Made by a program: the position numbers and the translations under genes. Below, one piece after another: positions 46,985 to 57,120 of a DNA stretch of 64,000 bases. The notes under the pieces were generated by a model that was not told the DNA's origin, did not search any database, and worked only from the letters and a program-made list of their open reading frames with translations. The DNA is taken from the NCBI RefSeq assembly GCF_030272615.1, contig NC_081408.1, positions 399,431,889 to 399,495,888 of the forward strand. The letters are read 5' to 3'. The number at the start of each line of letters is the position of its first letter. Positions within the stretch are counted from its first letter, which is position 1. This DNA is from Cryptomeria japonica (taxonomy: Eukaryota > Streptophyta > Pinopsida > Cupressales > Cupressaceae).

Positions 46985-48360
46985 TGTTGGAAATGTGCCT
47001 CAAATTAACTTGACTTGTGTTCAGACTGATCAGAGTAACCTATCCTGGTGGAACAGTTGTCGGTGTGACACTTTTCGATGGGTTGATGGAACCTTCTTCC
47101 TATGATCAGTTAACTGGTGAGCAAGTTGAGTAGATCTGACGGTCGAGCAAAAAGATCCAACAGTGGTCGCTGATTCGTGATTGGAAGATGCACAACCTAA
47201 ATCCATCGCGGATCAGCGACAAGGTTGTGGTGGGTCCGGTGAAGGTGAGGCAGCGATCCATTGGCGGATGAAGTGGTAGTAACGTGGCAGGTTAGGTGGT
47301 GTCCATCCAGATGCGTAGACAAATCAGGAAGTGACACGTGACATAAGTGAGCAGCCCAGGTGAGATAAGGGTCATGCAAATCAAGAAGATCCAACGGTAG
47401 ATTTGAGGAAGATCAATGGTGGAGTAAAATTCCAAGACTATCAGCAGTTGTCGCTATACCGAGGTTGTGAGGTGCCTGAAATGTTATCCCTCGCGACATG
47501 GCGACCAAGTGGTGGGACTCGACAGGAGAGCGGCTAAGGTGAATTAAAGGCCGAGCATATCGCAAATGATCGGATGGCGATCGCAGAAGATCAGATGGTG
47601 GTCGCTAGGTCGCGATGGGAAACTGCTCGTTAGAATATCCATCACGACCCAGCGACAAAGAAGAGCTTCATTCCGAGCGGTTAGTGAGGTCGTGCTAAGG
47701 TGGCAGGGTAGGGACTCCATAGCCAATCAAGGGGTGCCACGTGGCAGAGCCGCATTAGTGGAGTCGCTGGTTCATTGAGAGATCAGAGCAATGTTTTTGT
47801 GGTCTTTCTGATGGTTGATGGAGTAGAGACTGACTATGGGTGTGCGCACAAATCGAAGTCCAAAAGATAAACACTTAGACACTGAAGATGGTCTTGTTGA
47901 TGTATATGAATATGAACCGAACCGACTTCCTGGTGCATGTGGGATATTGTGTTTCTCATGAATGTAGACTGACGCAGATGGTTAGACTTCAAACCGTTGG
48001 TGTAGTTGCTCAGATGAACTGTCAACAATCTGATATATGAAGCCATTGGATAACTATGGTGAGTGTAACTGATTATCATATGCCGATTGTAGTGTCTAGT
48101 TCGTGAGAATCCGAGAACGAATACCAGTAGTTGCAAACTGAAACTTTATTGTAAATTCATTTACTGGAAATAAAGTGTTCAACTGTTGGTGGTGGGCTTT
48201 TTCCCGAAAGGGTTTTCCCACATAATTCTTGGTTTTCTGTCTCTGTGTTGATTCTATTTGTTTGTCTATATGATTCTTAACGTCTTGTAAAAGTTTTAAA
48301 CTGCATTCTTCCCTGTTAATTGACATTAGGAAGGCATTTCCGCACTGTGCTTTCCTTACA
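46985..48360 (+). repeat. Copia-2 3' LTR
   Basis: 1376 bp, TGTTGGAAATG to TTTCCTTACA, without the solo LTR found in the 5' copy. Confidence 0.94.
48169..48174 (+). terminator. Polyadenylation signal in the Copia-2 LTR
   Basis: AATAAA about 190 bases before the LTR end; the same hexamer occurs in the 5' LTR. Confidence 0.4.
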
Positions 48361-48365
48361 GGGAC
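48361..48365. repeat. Copia-2 target-site duplication GGGAC (right)
   Basis: Exact match to 39966-39970. Confidence 0.93.
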
Positions 48366-50640
48366 CCACTGTCTCCTTTTCTGTTCATTATTATGGCAGA
48401 GGTGCTGGGGCATATGATTTCCAAATATTGTAGAGTTGGCCGTTGGAAGGGTATAAGGATTGCTGCAGGGGTGGATCCTTTGACTCACCTGCAATTCGTT
48501 GATGATGCTTTTCTGGCTAGAGAGGCTTCGGCAAGGGAAGCTCAAGTAGTAAAACATGTGATAGATATGAACAAGTGTCAGGTCAAAAAGTGAACTGACT
48601 CAAATCTGAGATATTTTTCTTCAATATTCCACCTCTTAAACATAGGGAAATCAACAACATACTTGGCATGAAGTTAGGAACTTTACCAAGCAAATTTTTA
48701 GGTGTTCCCCTATTTGGAGGAGCCAATAAGTTAGCAATATGGAAAAATTTGGTAGAAAGTTGCTTCAACAGACTGGAGGGCTGGAAAAATAAATGGCTGA
48801 CTTTGGCAGGCAAAATTCTGATGTTAAAAACAGTTGTCTCTGCCATCCCCATATTTTCAATGACATGCCTAAAAATTCCTAGTAAAATCATTAATGTGAT
48901 TAAACAAAAAATGAGGAAATTTTTCTGGAATGGAGATAATGAGCAAGATAAAATCCCTATGTTGGCCTGGGAAAAAGTTTGCAGTTCGAAAGTGAAGGGT
49001 GGTGCTGGGCTTAGGAATTGGCAAATCATGAATGAGGCTTTGGGAGCTAAAATCTCTTGGAGCATTTATGCTAACCCAAATCAACTATGGGTTAAGGTTA
49101 TGAGGGCCAAGTATTTGGACTCAATGGAGAATCACAAAATCTTCACAATCAAAAACCCCCCAGGGGATCTTCTATTTGGAACTTCATAGTGAGTAGCAGG
49201 AAAGTTCTTACAGAACATCTTACATGGCACATTGGTAATGGAAAGTCAGCTAAATTTTGGGCTGACTCTTGGGCGGCTTACCCGGTTATAAAACACATGG
49301 CTAATTTTTCAAATATAAAATCACATCTATGCAGTATCTGGGGTGACAAGGTCAGTGACTATTTGGTGATTAAAAAAAGTCACCTGGGTGAAGTATGGTG
49401 CTAGAAAGACCTCTCAGGCATAGGTCTATCAGAACAACAACAAGTGCTTTTAAAACAAGTTTCAGATCAGAGAAAGGTTTACCTCACAAAAGGTCAGGGC
49501 AAAGTAATTTGGTGTGGTTCCAAAGATGGGAACTACTCGATTAAATTAGGCTATAGGCTTTTGGAAGGCATGGTGGAAGACAACATAACAACTAATGATT
49601 TAATTTGGCATAAACACTGTTTACCCAAAGTAGGGGCTTTTGCATGGTTGGCTCTAAAAGGGAGAATACTTATGGGCGAGAGGAGGAAAAGGCTTGGTTT
49701 GGTAGGATCAACCAAGTTCTCAATGTGTGGGGAAGCTGAAGACGATCTTGACCACCTTTTGTTACAATGCAAGATAGTGCAAAAATGCTGGTATATGGTG
49801 AAAGGCAAATTGCAGTGGCAAGGCCCATTGCCAAATTCTCTCAAAGATATGTTTGATAGTTGGCCAAGACTAAACAAGAAATCAAAATTTTCAAGTATAT
49901 GGAACATATGCCCATCTCTTGTGATATGGGAAATCTGGAAGGAAAGAAATCGTAGGATCTTCCAAGATAAGGCTGAGGATGTCAGGAGGTTGTTTATTAG
50001 ACTTGATCAAGCAATTGAGGAAACTTTGGGGGCTGGAACTTTTCAGATGAACTCTACAAGAAACCCATTTACTATAGAGGACATGAAAATACAAAAAGCA
50101 TGGCCTAATGTCAAAATAAGGCATGGGGCATGGCCTTCTAGGATGATGAGTAAGAAGTGTAACTCACCCACAGAATGGGTTCCACCCCAGAGGGGGTTGA
50201 TCAAAGCCAATTTTGATGGGGCTTCTCAACGTGGAGGGGGTCTTTTAGGTGTGGGAGTGGTGTTTCGGGATCACAGTGACATCGTTGTAAAATTGGGAGC
50301 TCAACGTATTAAGCAGGGCACCAACAATGAAGCGAAAGCTTATTTAGCTTAGCTGACAACTCGATGTGCTCGAAATATGGGGATTAAAAAACTACATCTG
50401 GAAGGGGATTCACTGATCATAATCCAAGCCATAAAAAATGGTGAAATTAAAGCATGGCATCTGCAAAATTTTATTTCACTGATTTTAGAGGATTTGAATC
50501 ACTTTGAAGAAGTCATGGTTAGCCATATCAGATGGGAGGGTAATACAGTGGCAGACAAATTGTCTAAATGGGCCCTGTCTTTTAATCAAATTGAGGATAC
50601 TTTTTTTGAAGTTTTTGATGGCAAGTTGGATTTAGAATAA
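48366..50640 (+). pseudogene. LINE ORF2, RT second half, zinc domain and RNase H
   Basis: Continues the RT from PLSPFLFIIMAE. The catalytic box is FVDDAF near 48495 (FADD usual; both Asp kept). After stops near 48590, the thumb-like region reads LPSKFLGVPLFGG, then WKNKWLTLAGKILMLKTVVS. The zf-RVT domain follows (GNYSIKLGYRLLEG, IWHKHCLPKVGAFAWLALKG, and Cys/His residues around CGEAEDDLDHLLLQC). The C-terminal RNase H (LIKANFDGASQRGG, TNNEAKAYLA, LEGDS, HIRWEGNTVADKLS) ends at TAA 50638-50640 with one stop at 50350. Asp, Glu, Asp and the last Asp are all present. RNase H at this place is known from a plant L1 subgroup. Breaks: frameshifts near 48600 and 49190, stop at 49402. Confidence 0.92.
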
Positions 50641-52038
50641 AATTTTCTATTATTTCAAAATGAAATTTATATGTTGACAAGACAGTGTCAACACATGTTT
50701 ACAGTCAACATTCAATAGTCTTTGGTTTCCAAGTGCAAGTGTGATTTGTGTGTAACACAAATTTTATGTCATTAATCCTTGCTTTGTAATGATTGGAAGT
50801 TTAAGTGTGTTTCTCCTCGGTTTTTTTAAAAATGGTGTGCATGAATGATGGCGGTGGCGGCAATGATGTGGTTCCTTACAACAAGCTCTCGATTATAATG
50901 ACTCTATCTATGAGAGTGGGTGATGATGTGATGTTCACAATGTCAAGTATTTACTATCAAGGGTTGTGGCAGTAATGTGATTGATTAATCGCACGAACCG
51001 ACTTTATTTTTAAAGAAGCCAAACTTGATTCTTATCATCGTTCTCCTATTGGCTATCTTGTTTGTTTTCTCTATGCAAGTGTTGTTCGATGAGTGGATGG
51101 AGGCCACATTTCCCTTCCAAACGCAGAAGCAACAGAAAGGGCTTTATGGGCCAGTTGAAAATCGAAGACTCAAGCTACTTCTTAAATTCCCATCAGAGGA
51201 GGTGATAAGTGCGGTGCAGGGGATGCTGGGTTATTTATTCCAGCAAACTAGTTACCGTTGGAAATGCAATGTGGATATAGCTGCGATGATTTTGGCCTGG
51301 GGCTTGGAATTGGGGATTGTCGAGGAGGACATTCGTTGGGTTATGAATTCTCTTTTTGAGCAAGAGCTAATATCTAGAATGGACTCTATTATTGAATGGG
51401 CACACTCAGGACATGGATTTGATTTTGGCGATTGCTTTGAGAGCCAGATCGCAGTGGAAGAGTTGGGGTTTGTTCCTTTTGTGCGATGGCCAAATATGGT
51501 GAACCAAAGACTTTATCTAAGTCATATCCGAGCGGAGTGGAATTCATTGGTGGAAGCTATCAGAACACATCTTCGTGCACAAGAGATGTAGAGGCCATGG
51601 TATTTGAGTTTCATTCCGAGGAAACGACAAAGTGTGAGACAACGACCAACTCAGGGTTGAAGCTTGAGCGTATAAGGTTTTTTCTCCTCCAGTTGAATAG
51701 GAGAGTTTTTGTTAGCAAGTTTTTGTTTATCTGGTTCATTCTCAGATGTAGTTTCCAGCCCTCCCTGGAGTGGAATTTTAAATGTTGATATGGACATATT
51801 ACACTAGCAGGACAGTTTAGTTGATAAGGGTGGTGAAACCTGTTTTTTGCGGTCCAAGTCCTTTCAGATGTTTAGGTTACAATCTCTTTTTGCAATGTTT
51901 TTGTAATGTATAGGGGTAGGCAGATCTCAATGAAGAATGCATGTAATACTCTGGGCTTAAGATATGCCCCTTTTGTAATGTAAACTTATTTTTCATATAT
52001 TAATACAAAAAAAACTATATTACCGACCCAAAAAAAAT
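50641..52038 (+). other. LINE 3' region
   Basis: 1.4 kb from the ORF2 stop to the LINE end, holding the unexplained frame above. The last 80 bases (TTAATACAAAAAAAACTATA and a final A run) look like a LINE 3' tail before the target duplication. Confidence 0.7.
51073..51591 (+). CDS. Unrecognised 172-codon frame in the LINE 3' region
   Basis: First ATG 51073, TAG 51589-51591. The frame is open upstream to a TAA at 50986-50988, coding a hydrophobic run (LIIVLLLAILFVFSM) that precedes the first ATG, so it is not clear that it is translated. The body is balanced and protein-like: FDEWMEATFPFQ, LKFPSEEVISAVQG, WAHSGHGFDFGDCF, EELGFVPFVRWPN. It has no stop in 188 codons although the ORFs before it carry many. 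I recognise no family. It could be a captured host exon, a third LINE ORF, or chance. Overlapping frames at 51486-51788 are probably noise. Confidence 0.35.
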   Translation: MQVLFDEWMEATFPFQTQKQQKGLYGPVENRRLKLLLKFPSEEVISAVQGMLGYLFQQTSYRWKCNVDIAAMILAWGLELGIVEEDIRWVMNSLFEQELISRMDSIIEWAHSGHGFDFGDCFESQIAVEELGFVPFVRWPNMVNQRLYLSHIRAEWNSLVEAIRTHLRAQEM

Positions 52039-52052
52039 ATTCTTAACAACAA
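52039..52052. repeat. LINE target-site duplication (right)
   Basis: Perfect 14-bp match to 36059-36072. Confidence 0.88.
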
Positions 52053-52687
52053 CATAGACTAGATTAGCAAAACTCATTAGCAACCTAAATAAACGCACAA
52101 TTAAATATGTATTCAACTACAAGCCTAGTGAGCCTTCTATTATAAATATGTTAATTATTATTTTAATTTTACCTAAGTCAAGGATTATGTGGACCAGTTA
52201 TCCATAAAATATTTTCTCACTTAAAACATCAATCAAGTTACATTACTCAAACCCCTATATTAGATATGCTTTCACAATGTAGGAAAGTATTGAAAATATT
52301 AATGAAGACACCAATTTGTCAAATTAATTAATTGTTATGAATAATTTATGATCCATCTAGTGAATTCTTCATCAAGTGGCCATTTGAAATCAAGGATCTT
52401 TTGTAGCCTGTGTTGATGTGTTGTGTATCTAGCATCTAACAATTCGTTGGACTCCTTTGTAAAATTGTCCAAACTATATTAAAATTGTAACTTACACAAT
52501 ATTGGATCAACTTTATCTTCTTAGATGATTGACATAACAAGTATAGTCCAGTGATGCTATGTAATTCCACTTTCCAATTCTCTAGTGACTTTAAGCCACC
52601 ACCACTATTAAGGACTATTGGAAATGAAGATTCCTCCAATATCTTTAAATTATTCATTTTTTCATAAAGTGTTAAATCTAGTGTACT
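52053..52687. other. Unassigned AT-rich sequence
   Basis: No motif recognised. Confidence 0.5.
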
Positions 52688-52897
52688 ATGAGAGGTAGCT
52701 TGAGATTATTTAGAATCCATACCATCTCATGTGTACTTAAGATATCTCCCAAAGCATTAATATTACATATGGCAATAACCAAAATTATATTCATGAGAGG
52801 TAGCTTGACATTATTTAGTATCCATACCATCTCATGTGTACTTAAGATATCTCCCAAAGCATTAATATTACATATGGCAATAACCAAAATTATATTC
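52688..52897. repeat. 105-bp tandem duplication
   Basis: Units 52688-52792 and 52793-52897 both start ATGAGAGGTAGCTTGA and differ at only a few bases. Matching open frames exist on both strands but show no known motif. Confidence 0.92.
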
Positions 52898-53919
52898 ATG
52901 ATTAGCACCCTAAGGAGCCACATATTCAAAATTGGCTTCAAATTTGAATTTCATTCCCACTACTTTTTCTTATCCTTTTTCAAGTTGTCATAACAATTTC
53001 ATGTGTCATTCACCTTGTAGAAGATGCATTATATTATATGATCAAAGAAACTCATACTAGATTGCATACTAGATTGGTGTTATCCTTTATTCCCTTTGAC
53101 TTAGCAATTCCTTCTACTTCATAAGATTTCTTTAGTTTTTTATTCAATCTTTTATTCTCAATATTAGCATGTCTCTATCTTGATTAGACATATTATTTGA
53201 GGAAGATATAGAAATTTTAAAATATATTACTATGAGTTTGGGTTGCACCATCATAGATTTAACCTTATTGTATTCAAGTATCAACTTAGTTAGTTCTCCT
53301 TAAAATATGCCATGATATGCTTACACTTTTTTTAGTACTACTTCAATAAATAGAATATTATCTACCACTAAATATGCAAATTGAGGCGCAATGGTATCCC
53401 CCAATCTCTTGACAATTGAACTTCCACTCATATCATTGATGTCTTAGGGTACTTGGGGTTTATTATGATCAAGGATAATAGACTACATAGCTTGTATTTT
53501 ATACCTTGCATTGAGTCTAGAATCAAAGTAAAGATCCTTTATTTGCTCCTTGTTTCCTAAAATATCAGCCTTTTCTTTTTTCCTTCTTATATTGTCTACA
53601 ACAATAAAAGAGATGTCTCATCTAGGAAACAATTACAAACCACTCTCTTTAACTAATATCCTCCCTTTCTCTCGAGTGGTATTTGCAAGATCAATATCAA
53701 TTTTATTTTATATGCTTTGACCAACATCTTATTTACCACATTCCTCTCTCTCTCTCCTAGATCTCATTCTTCTTCCTATGTATTTATAAACTATTTTCAC
53801 TTTAAGTAACATCCTTTTAGATTCATGAAACTCGTTGAAGTCATCATTAAAGAGATTTTTCACAAGCAAATGCTCTAACATCTTGCACAACTCTTTCTCC
53901 CTTATCTAATCTTAACATG
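52898..53919. other. Unassigned AT-rich sequence
   Basis: No motif recognised. Confidence 0.5.
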
Positions 53920-55330
53920 ACTCTCTCTAGTAGGATCTTAGTGACACTTTTTCTCCTAGCCAAAATAATATCCTACTTAATTTATTGTTCCTTAGGAAGA
54001 TGATTATCACTTGCCTATGTAATACCAAATTGACAAATACTTTAACAATTCCTTCCTTTGGAGTGTTTTCAAGTGCTTTACCTCCTCTTATTGATCCAAA
54101 TAATAATCTTAGAGTTGGTATGATTGGTTGTTCAACCTCTTCTACATCCAATTCCTACTCTTTAAAGAATTTTTTTGTGAGGGTGGACCTTGGTGTGATC
54201 ATAGGAGGTAATCCTCCCAAGGTATTACCATTTTCTAACATGACCCTCATCCTTTCAATTGGATCTCTAATATCAGGGAAGGAAGCTTTGTAATTGTTGT
54301 TAAGTGACTTTCTTCTTCTATCAGCTATGAGGATATTTCCCCATTTTCTTCTTTAACCTCTATCTCTTCCTTTGTCAAATAAATTCTAATTAGGTCTTCA
54401 ACTTAATTATATCAATATTCATATCTTGAACTTCCTATATCTCATTTGATTTTGTCATTAAAATGCTTTGATCATATCTTCTATTATTTTTTGGTTACAT
54501 TCTAAATTTTGATAGCTTCAAATGCAAGAACTCCCAATCCTTCTTTGGAATTTATGTTGAATCCCAATAATTTTAAATCTAGAGGAAAGAAAGACCCCTT
54601 AATGTGTTGCCTTAGTTGAGTCTTATCAATATTATTTAATTATTATATGACTTCAAGAAAAGCCATTGTATTAGGTACCCAAAAAGGAAAAATATTAGTT
54701 TTCACCTCAATTCTATACCCTTTGACTATGTGTTGTCCTTGTGATAAAATAAGTCACCCAAATTATGCTTGATTCTAACCCAAGAATTCAAACGCTTTGG
54801 TCACAAAACTTGGTGAATGCCTAGAAAACATTTCTCTTATGTATATACCAACATGCCCAAAATTATAATTACAAAAAATAGCTAAAATATAATCATTTAA
54901 TTTTAAATAGTGCATATCTCATATGCATGTTCTTATTTGGATGAGGAAAAGGTTCCCTTCTGATACATGATTAACTCTAAGAGTAGGGTCCCAAGGATTT
55001 CTTCCTTAAAATAATAAGATATGGCACAAGAATGAATACCATTTAAAATATAGAATCCTATTGTCAATCTTTAGTGGCACTAAATCTTTGCAAATCCCTT
55101 TTACTAAGAATGAGGTGAAGTCAAATAAATTTCTAACATATCTATGTAGCATATCAATAGCATTGCCATTAGGTGTGCAGGCATTTTAATCTTACAATGA
55201 ACTCCCAAAATTTGACACATGAATATATGTTATTATGAAATGTTCTTCAAATGTGTTCACATAGAGGGGTCCAATTTTTCCTATGAGAATAGATTTTGTT
55301 CTCTCGACCCTATTATTTGGCCTATGATTG
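53920..55330 (-). pseudogene. Decayed coding-like stretch of unknown family
   Basis: The minus strand keeps protein-like sense through several frames. In order there is CVKFWEFIVRLKCLHT, then an unbroken 50-codon piece (TPNGNAIDMLHRYVRNLFDF and beyond, about 55170-55010). Later come FPFWVPNTMAFLEV, LRQHIKGSFFPLDLKLLGFN and, from 54151, an open 74-codon frame starting MDVEEVEQPIIPTL. Stops and shifts separate them. I do not recognise a domain; an old gag or other retroelement protein is the likeliest source given the surroundings. Confidence 0.35.
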
Positions 55331-56264
55331 GGAACCACTTAACCTTATAGCTACTTATATCTTATATTCGTTATATAATGCATTGAAGTTAATTTTATGA
55401 TTTTCCATAAGATTGAGATTAAATAGTTCCCCAATCAATTCTTTATTTAGGGTAAAAATCTGAAGTCCCTTCCTATGTTTTAGTTATTTGGTATTAGGGC
55501 TGATTTTATTGCAAAATAGATGCATGAGATCAACATTGACAAACACATTAGCACTACCAACTTTCCTTTGTCAAATCTACATTAGGTTGTATTTAGGGGT
55601 GTAAATTGGGGTGAGTTTTTTTAGCATGGTTGTAATAATAGTTGAATGAATTTGATTAAGTTGACAAAACAATGACATCTTAGATAAGCTTGGCTCTATC
55701 TTGTAATCTACTAGATAGAACTCTAATTACCTAGGAATGTTAGGCTTTTTATTGGAGCTAAGGAACTAGTTTCATAAGTCTTAATCTAGGCTTCTCTTAG
55801 GCCTACAAAATTGAACAAAAATACAACTCATTTTGGAACTTCTAGATGTTCTAGGTTCTTATAGTAGGATATAAGTTTGATAACATTAGTAAATTATATA
55901 TTAAAAAACTTTACATGATGATAATGCTAAAGATGGTTCACTAAAGACACAACCATGCAAGCCCTAAGTTATCCCAAATTATAGAAAATCTCATATAGTA
56001 GACGGCTTGTATGTTACCGATCATTTTGAAAGGCTTGAAAATTCATAGGATTGAAAAGTACATTAAACAATCAACAAATTATCCTTTGTTGTAGCTTTCA
56101 ATCTTCTTTTATGACTATAAATGACTTTGAAAAGCCCTAAAGAATGTGAATGAAACAATTTGTTCCTTTGTTGCCTTTTGCATCAAATGCTTAAAGGATT
56201 AATAACATAGTCATTATCTCCTTCAATTTTGTATAATTTATTTATTTATTTTTCCTTTTTTGTT
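55331..56264. other. Unassigned AT-rich sequence
   Basis: No motif recognised. Confidence 0.5.
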
Positions 56265-56540
56265 GCATCAATGGTATCCATGCGACCCAACCTAGTGCCC
56301 AACCTGCCTTACCTTGGTCTTACTTATAGCTAAGTTGGGATTCAGGTAGGGGCGGGCTGCCCAACCTAGTGCCCAACCTGCCTTACCTTGGTCTTACTTA
56401 TAGCTAAGTTGGGATTCAGGTAGGGGCAGGCTGAGGCGAGACTAATCCCCTAGAGATGCACAGGTAAGCCTGGACCTCTGAGTCGAACCTAAAATCAATA
56501 GAGAGCAAACCCATGACCTAAGCCAACTCTACTACCCATA
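56265..56540 (-). mobile_element. SINE 2, tRNA-derived, possibly Au-like
   Basis: On the minus strand an A-box-like TTGGCTTAGGTC (56526-56515) is followed by a near-perfect B box GGTTCGACTCA (56489-56479), 36 bases start to start. The sequence between (TGGGTTTGCTCTC) and after (AGAGGTCCAGG) recalls the widespread plant Au SINE from memory of its consensus. The 3' part contains a 74-bp duplication and reaches an A-rich end (CAACAAAAAAGG) near 56265. No convincing target duplication was found, so ends are approximate. Confidence 0.65.
56286..56433. repeat. 74-bp tandem duplication inside SINE 2
   Basis: Units start at 56286 and 56360 with CCCAACCTAGTGCCCAACCT and are nearly identical. Confidence 0.92.
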
Positions 56541-56657
56541 AAAATTAATTTTATATAAATATTGAACATGCGCTTTTTGCCCTTTAAGCAATATACATTT
56601 CAGGTGACGTGAGCATCCCATTCATTGTGGTAATGCATGGCTCAATAGCATTTGTAT

Positions 56658-57120
56658 AGGGGAAAGGACCCAGTAGTCGTGCACCCTAACTTCACACTTC
56701 TCAAAATCCTACTTGGAAATTTCGAATCACTCCGATTTTTTTACAGCAGCTTACTTGGCAAGTCCCCTGCTTATAACTAAGGTTTCAGGGCCACATCATC
56801 AAATATGATGCCACATCAGCATGCTTTTTGCCAAGGTGTCCAAAACAGCCCCCAAAAAAAGTGAGACCAATAGGCGTGCATTAGAGACCCCAATAGTTGT
56901 GCAGCCGATGTGGCATCACCTGATTGGTTACTTTTTACAATATTAGTACATTTCTTAACAACTATTGGTACATTTCCTAACAACTGTTGGTACATTTCCT
57001 AACAAAAATTGATATTTTTTGTTTCAAACAATAGGTTTTATTTGTTCAATTTTTGGAACAAAAGGTATCAACAACCCTCACAACAATTGGAACATGCTCA
57101 ACTACTGGGTCCTTTCCCCT
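56658..57120. mobile_element. MITE-like element with 20-bp terminal inverted repeats
   Basis: AGGGGAAAGGACCCAGTAGT at 56658-56677 is the perfect reverse complement of 57101-57120. The 463-bp unit has no coding capacity. TA dinucleotides lie at both edges (56657-56658, 57120-57121), as in Tc1/mariner-type MITEs, but the repeat sequence is not one I know. Confidence 0.75.
56946..57011. repeat. 22-bp tandem repeat, three units
   Basis: Units start at 56946, 56968 and 56990, each GTACATTTC(C/T)TAACAA. They lie inside the MITE-like element. Confidence 0.85.

Larger units (their letters stand above)
39971..48360 (+). mobile_element. Copia-2, Ty1/Copia LTR retrotransposon in the LINE
   Basis: Both LTRs are present: 39971-42814, holding a nested solo LTR, and 46985-48360. 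The PBS is at 42817-42828, a polypurine tract lies before the 3' LTR, and the target duplication GGGAC is exact. Gag and pol are recognisable over their whole length with few stops. Joining 39970 to 48366 makes the LINE RT continuous (GLR, stop, GDPLSP). By eye the two LTRs differ at roughly one base in ten, mostly by C/T and G/A changes, so it is not recent. Confidence 0.95.
36073..52038 (+). mobile_element. L1-type LINE, near full length, split by Copia-2
   Basis: Perfect 14-bp duplications flank a unit that has ORF1 starting only 42 bases from its left end, ORF2 with endonuclease, reverse transcriptase, zinc-binding and RNase H parts, a 1.4-kb 3' region and a short A run (about 52030-52037). 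Without Copia-2 (39971-48360 plus one GGGAC) it is about 7.6 kb. Both ORFs are broken by stops and at least three frameshifts. A LINE of this length is rarely complete at its 5' end, so this one inserted without major 5' truncation. Confidence 0.9.

Noticed and set aside
51486..51788. 100-codon frame overlapping the LINE 3' frame
   Set aside because: Different frame over the same bases with less protein-like composition.
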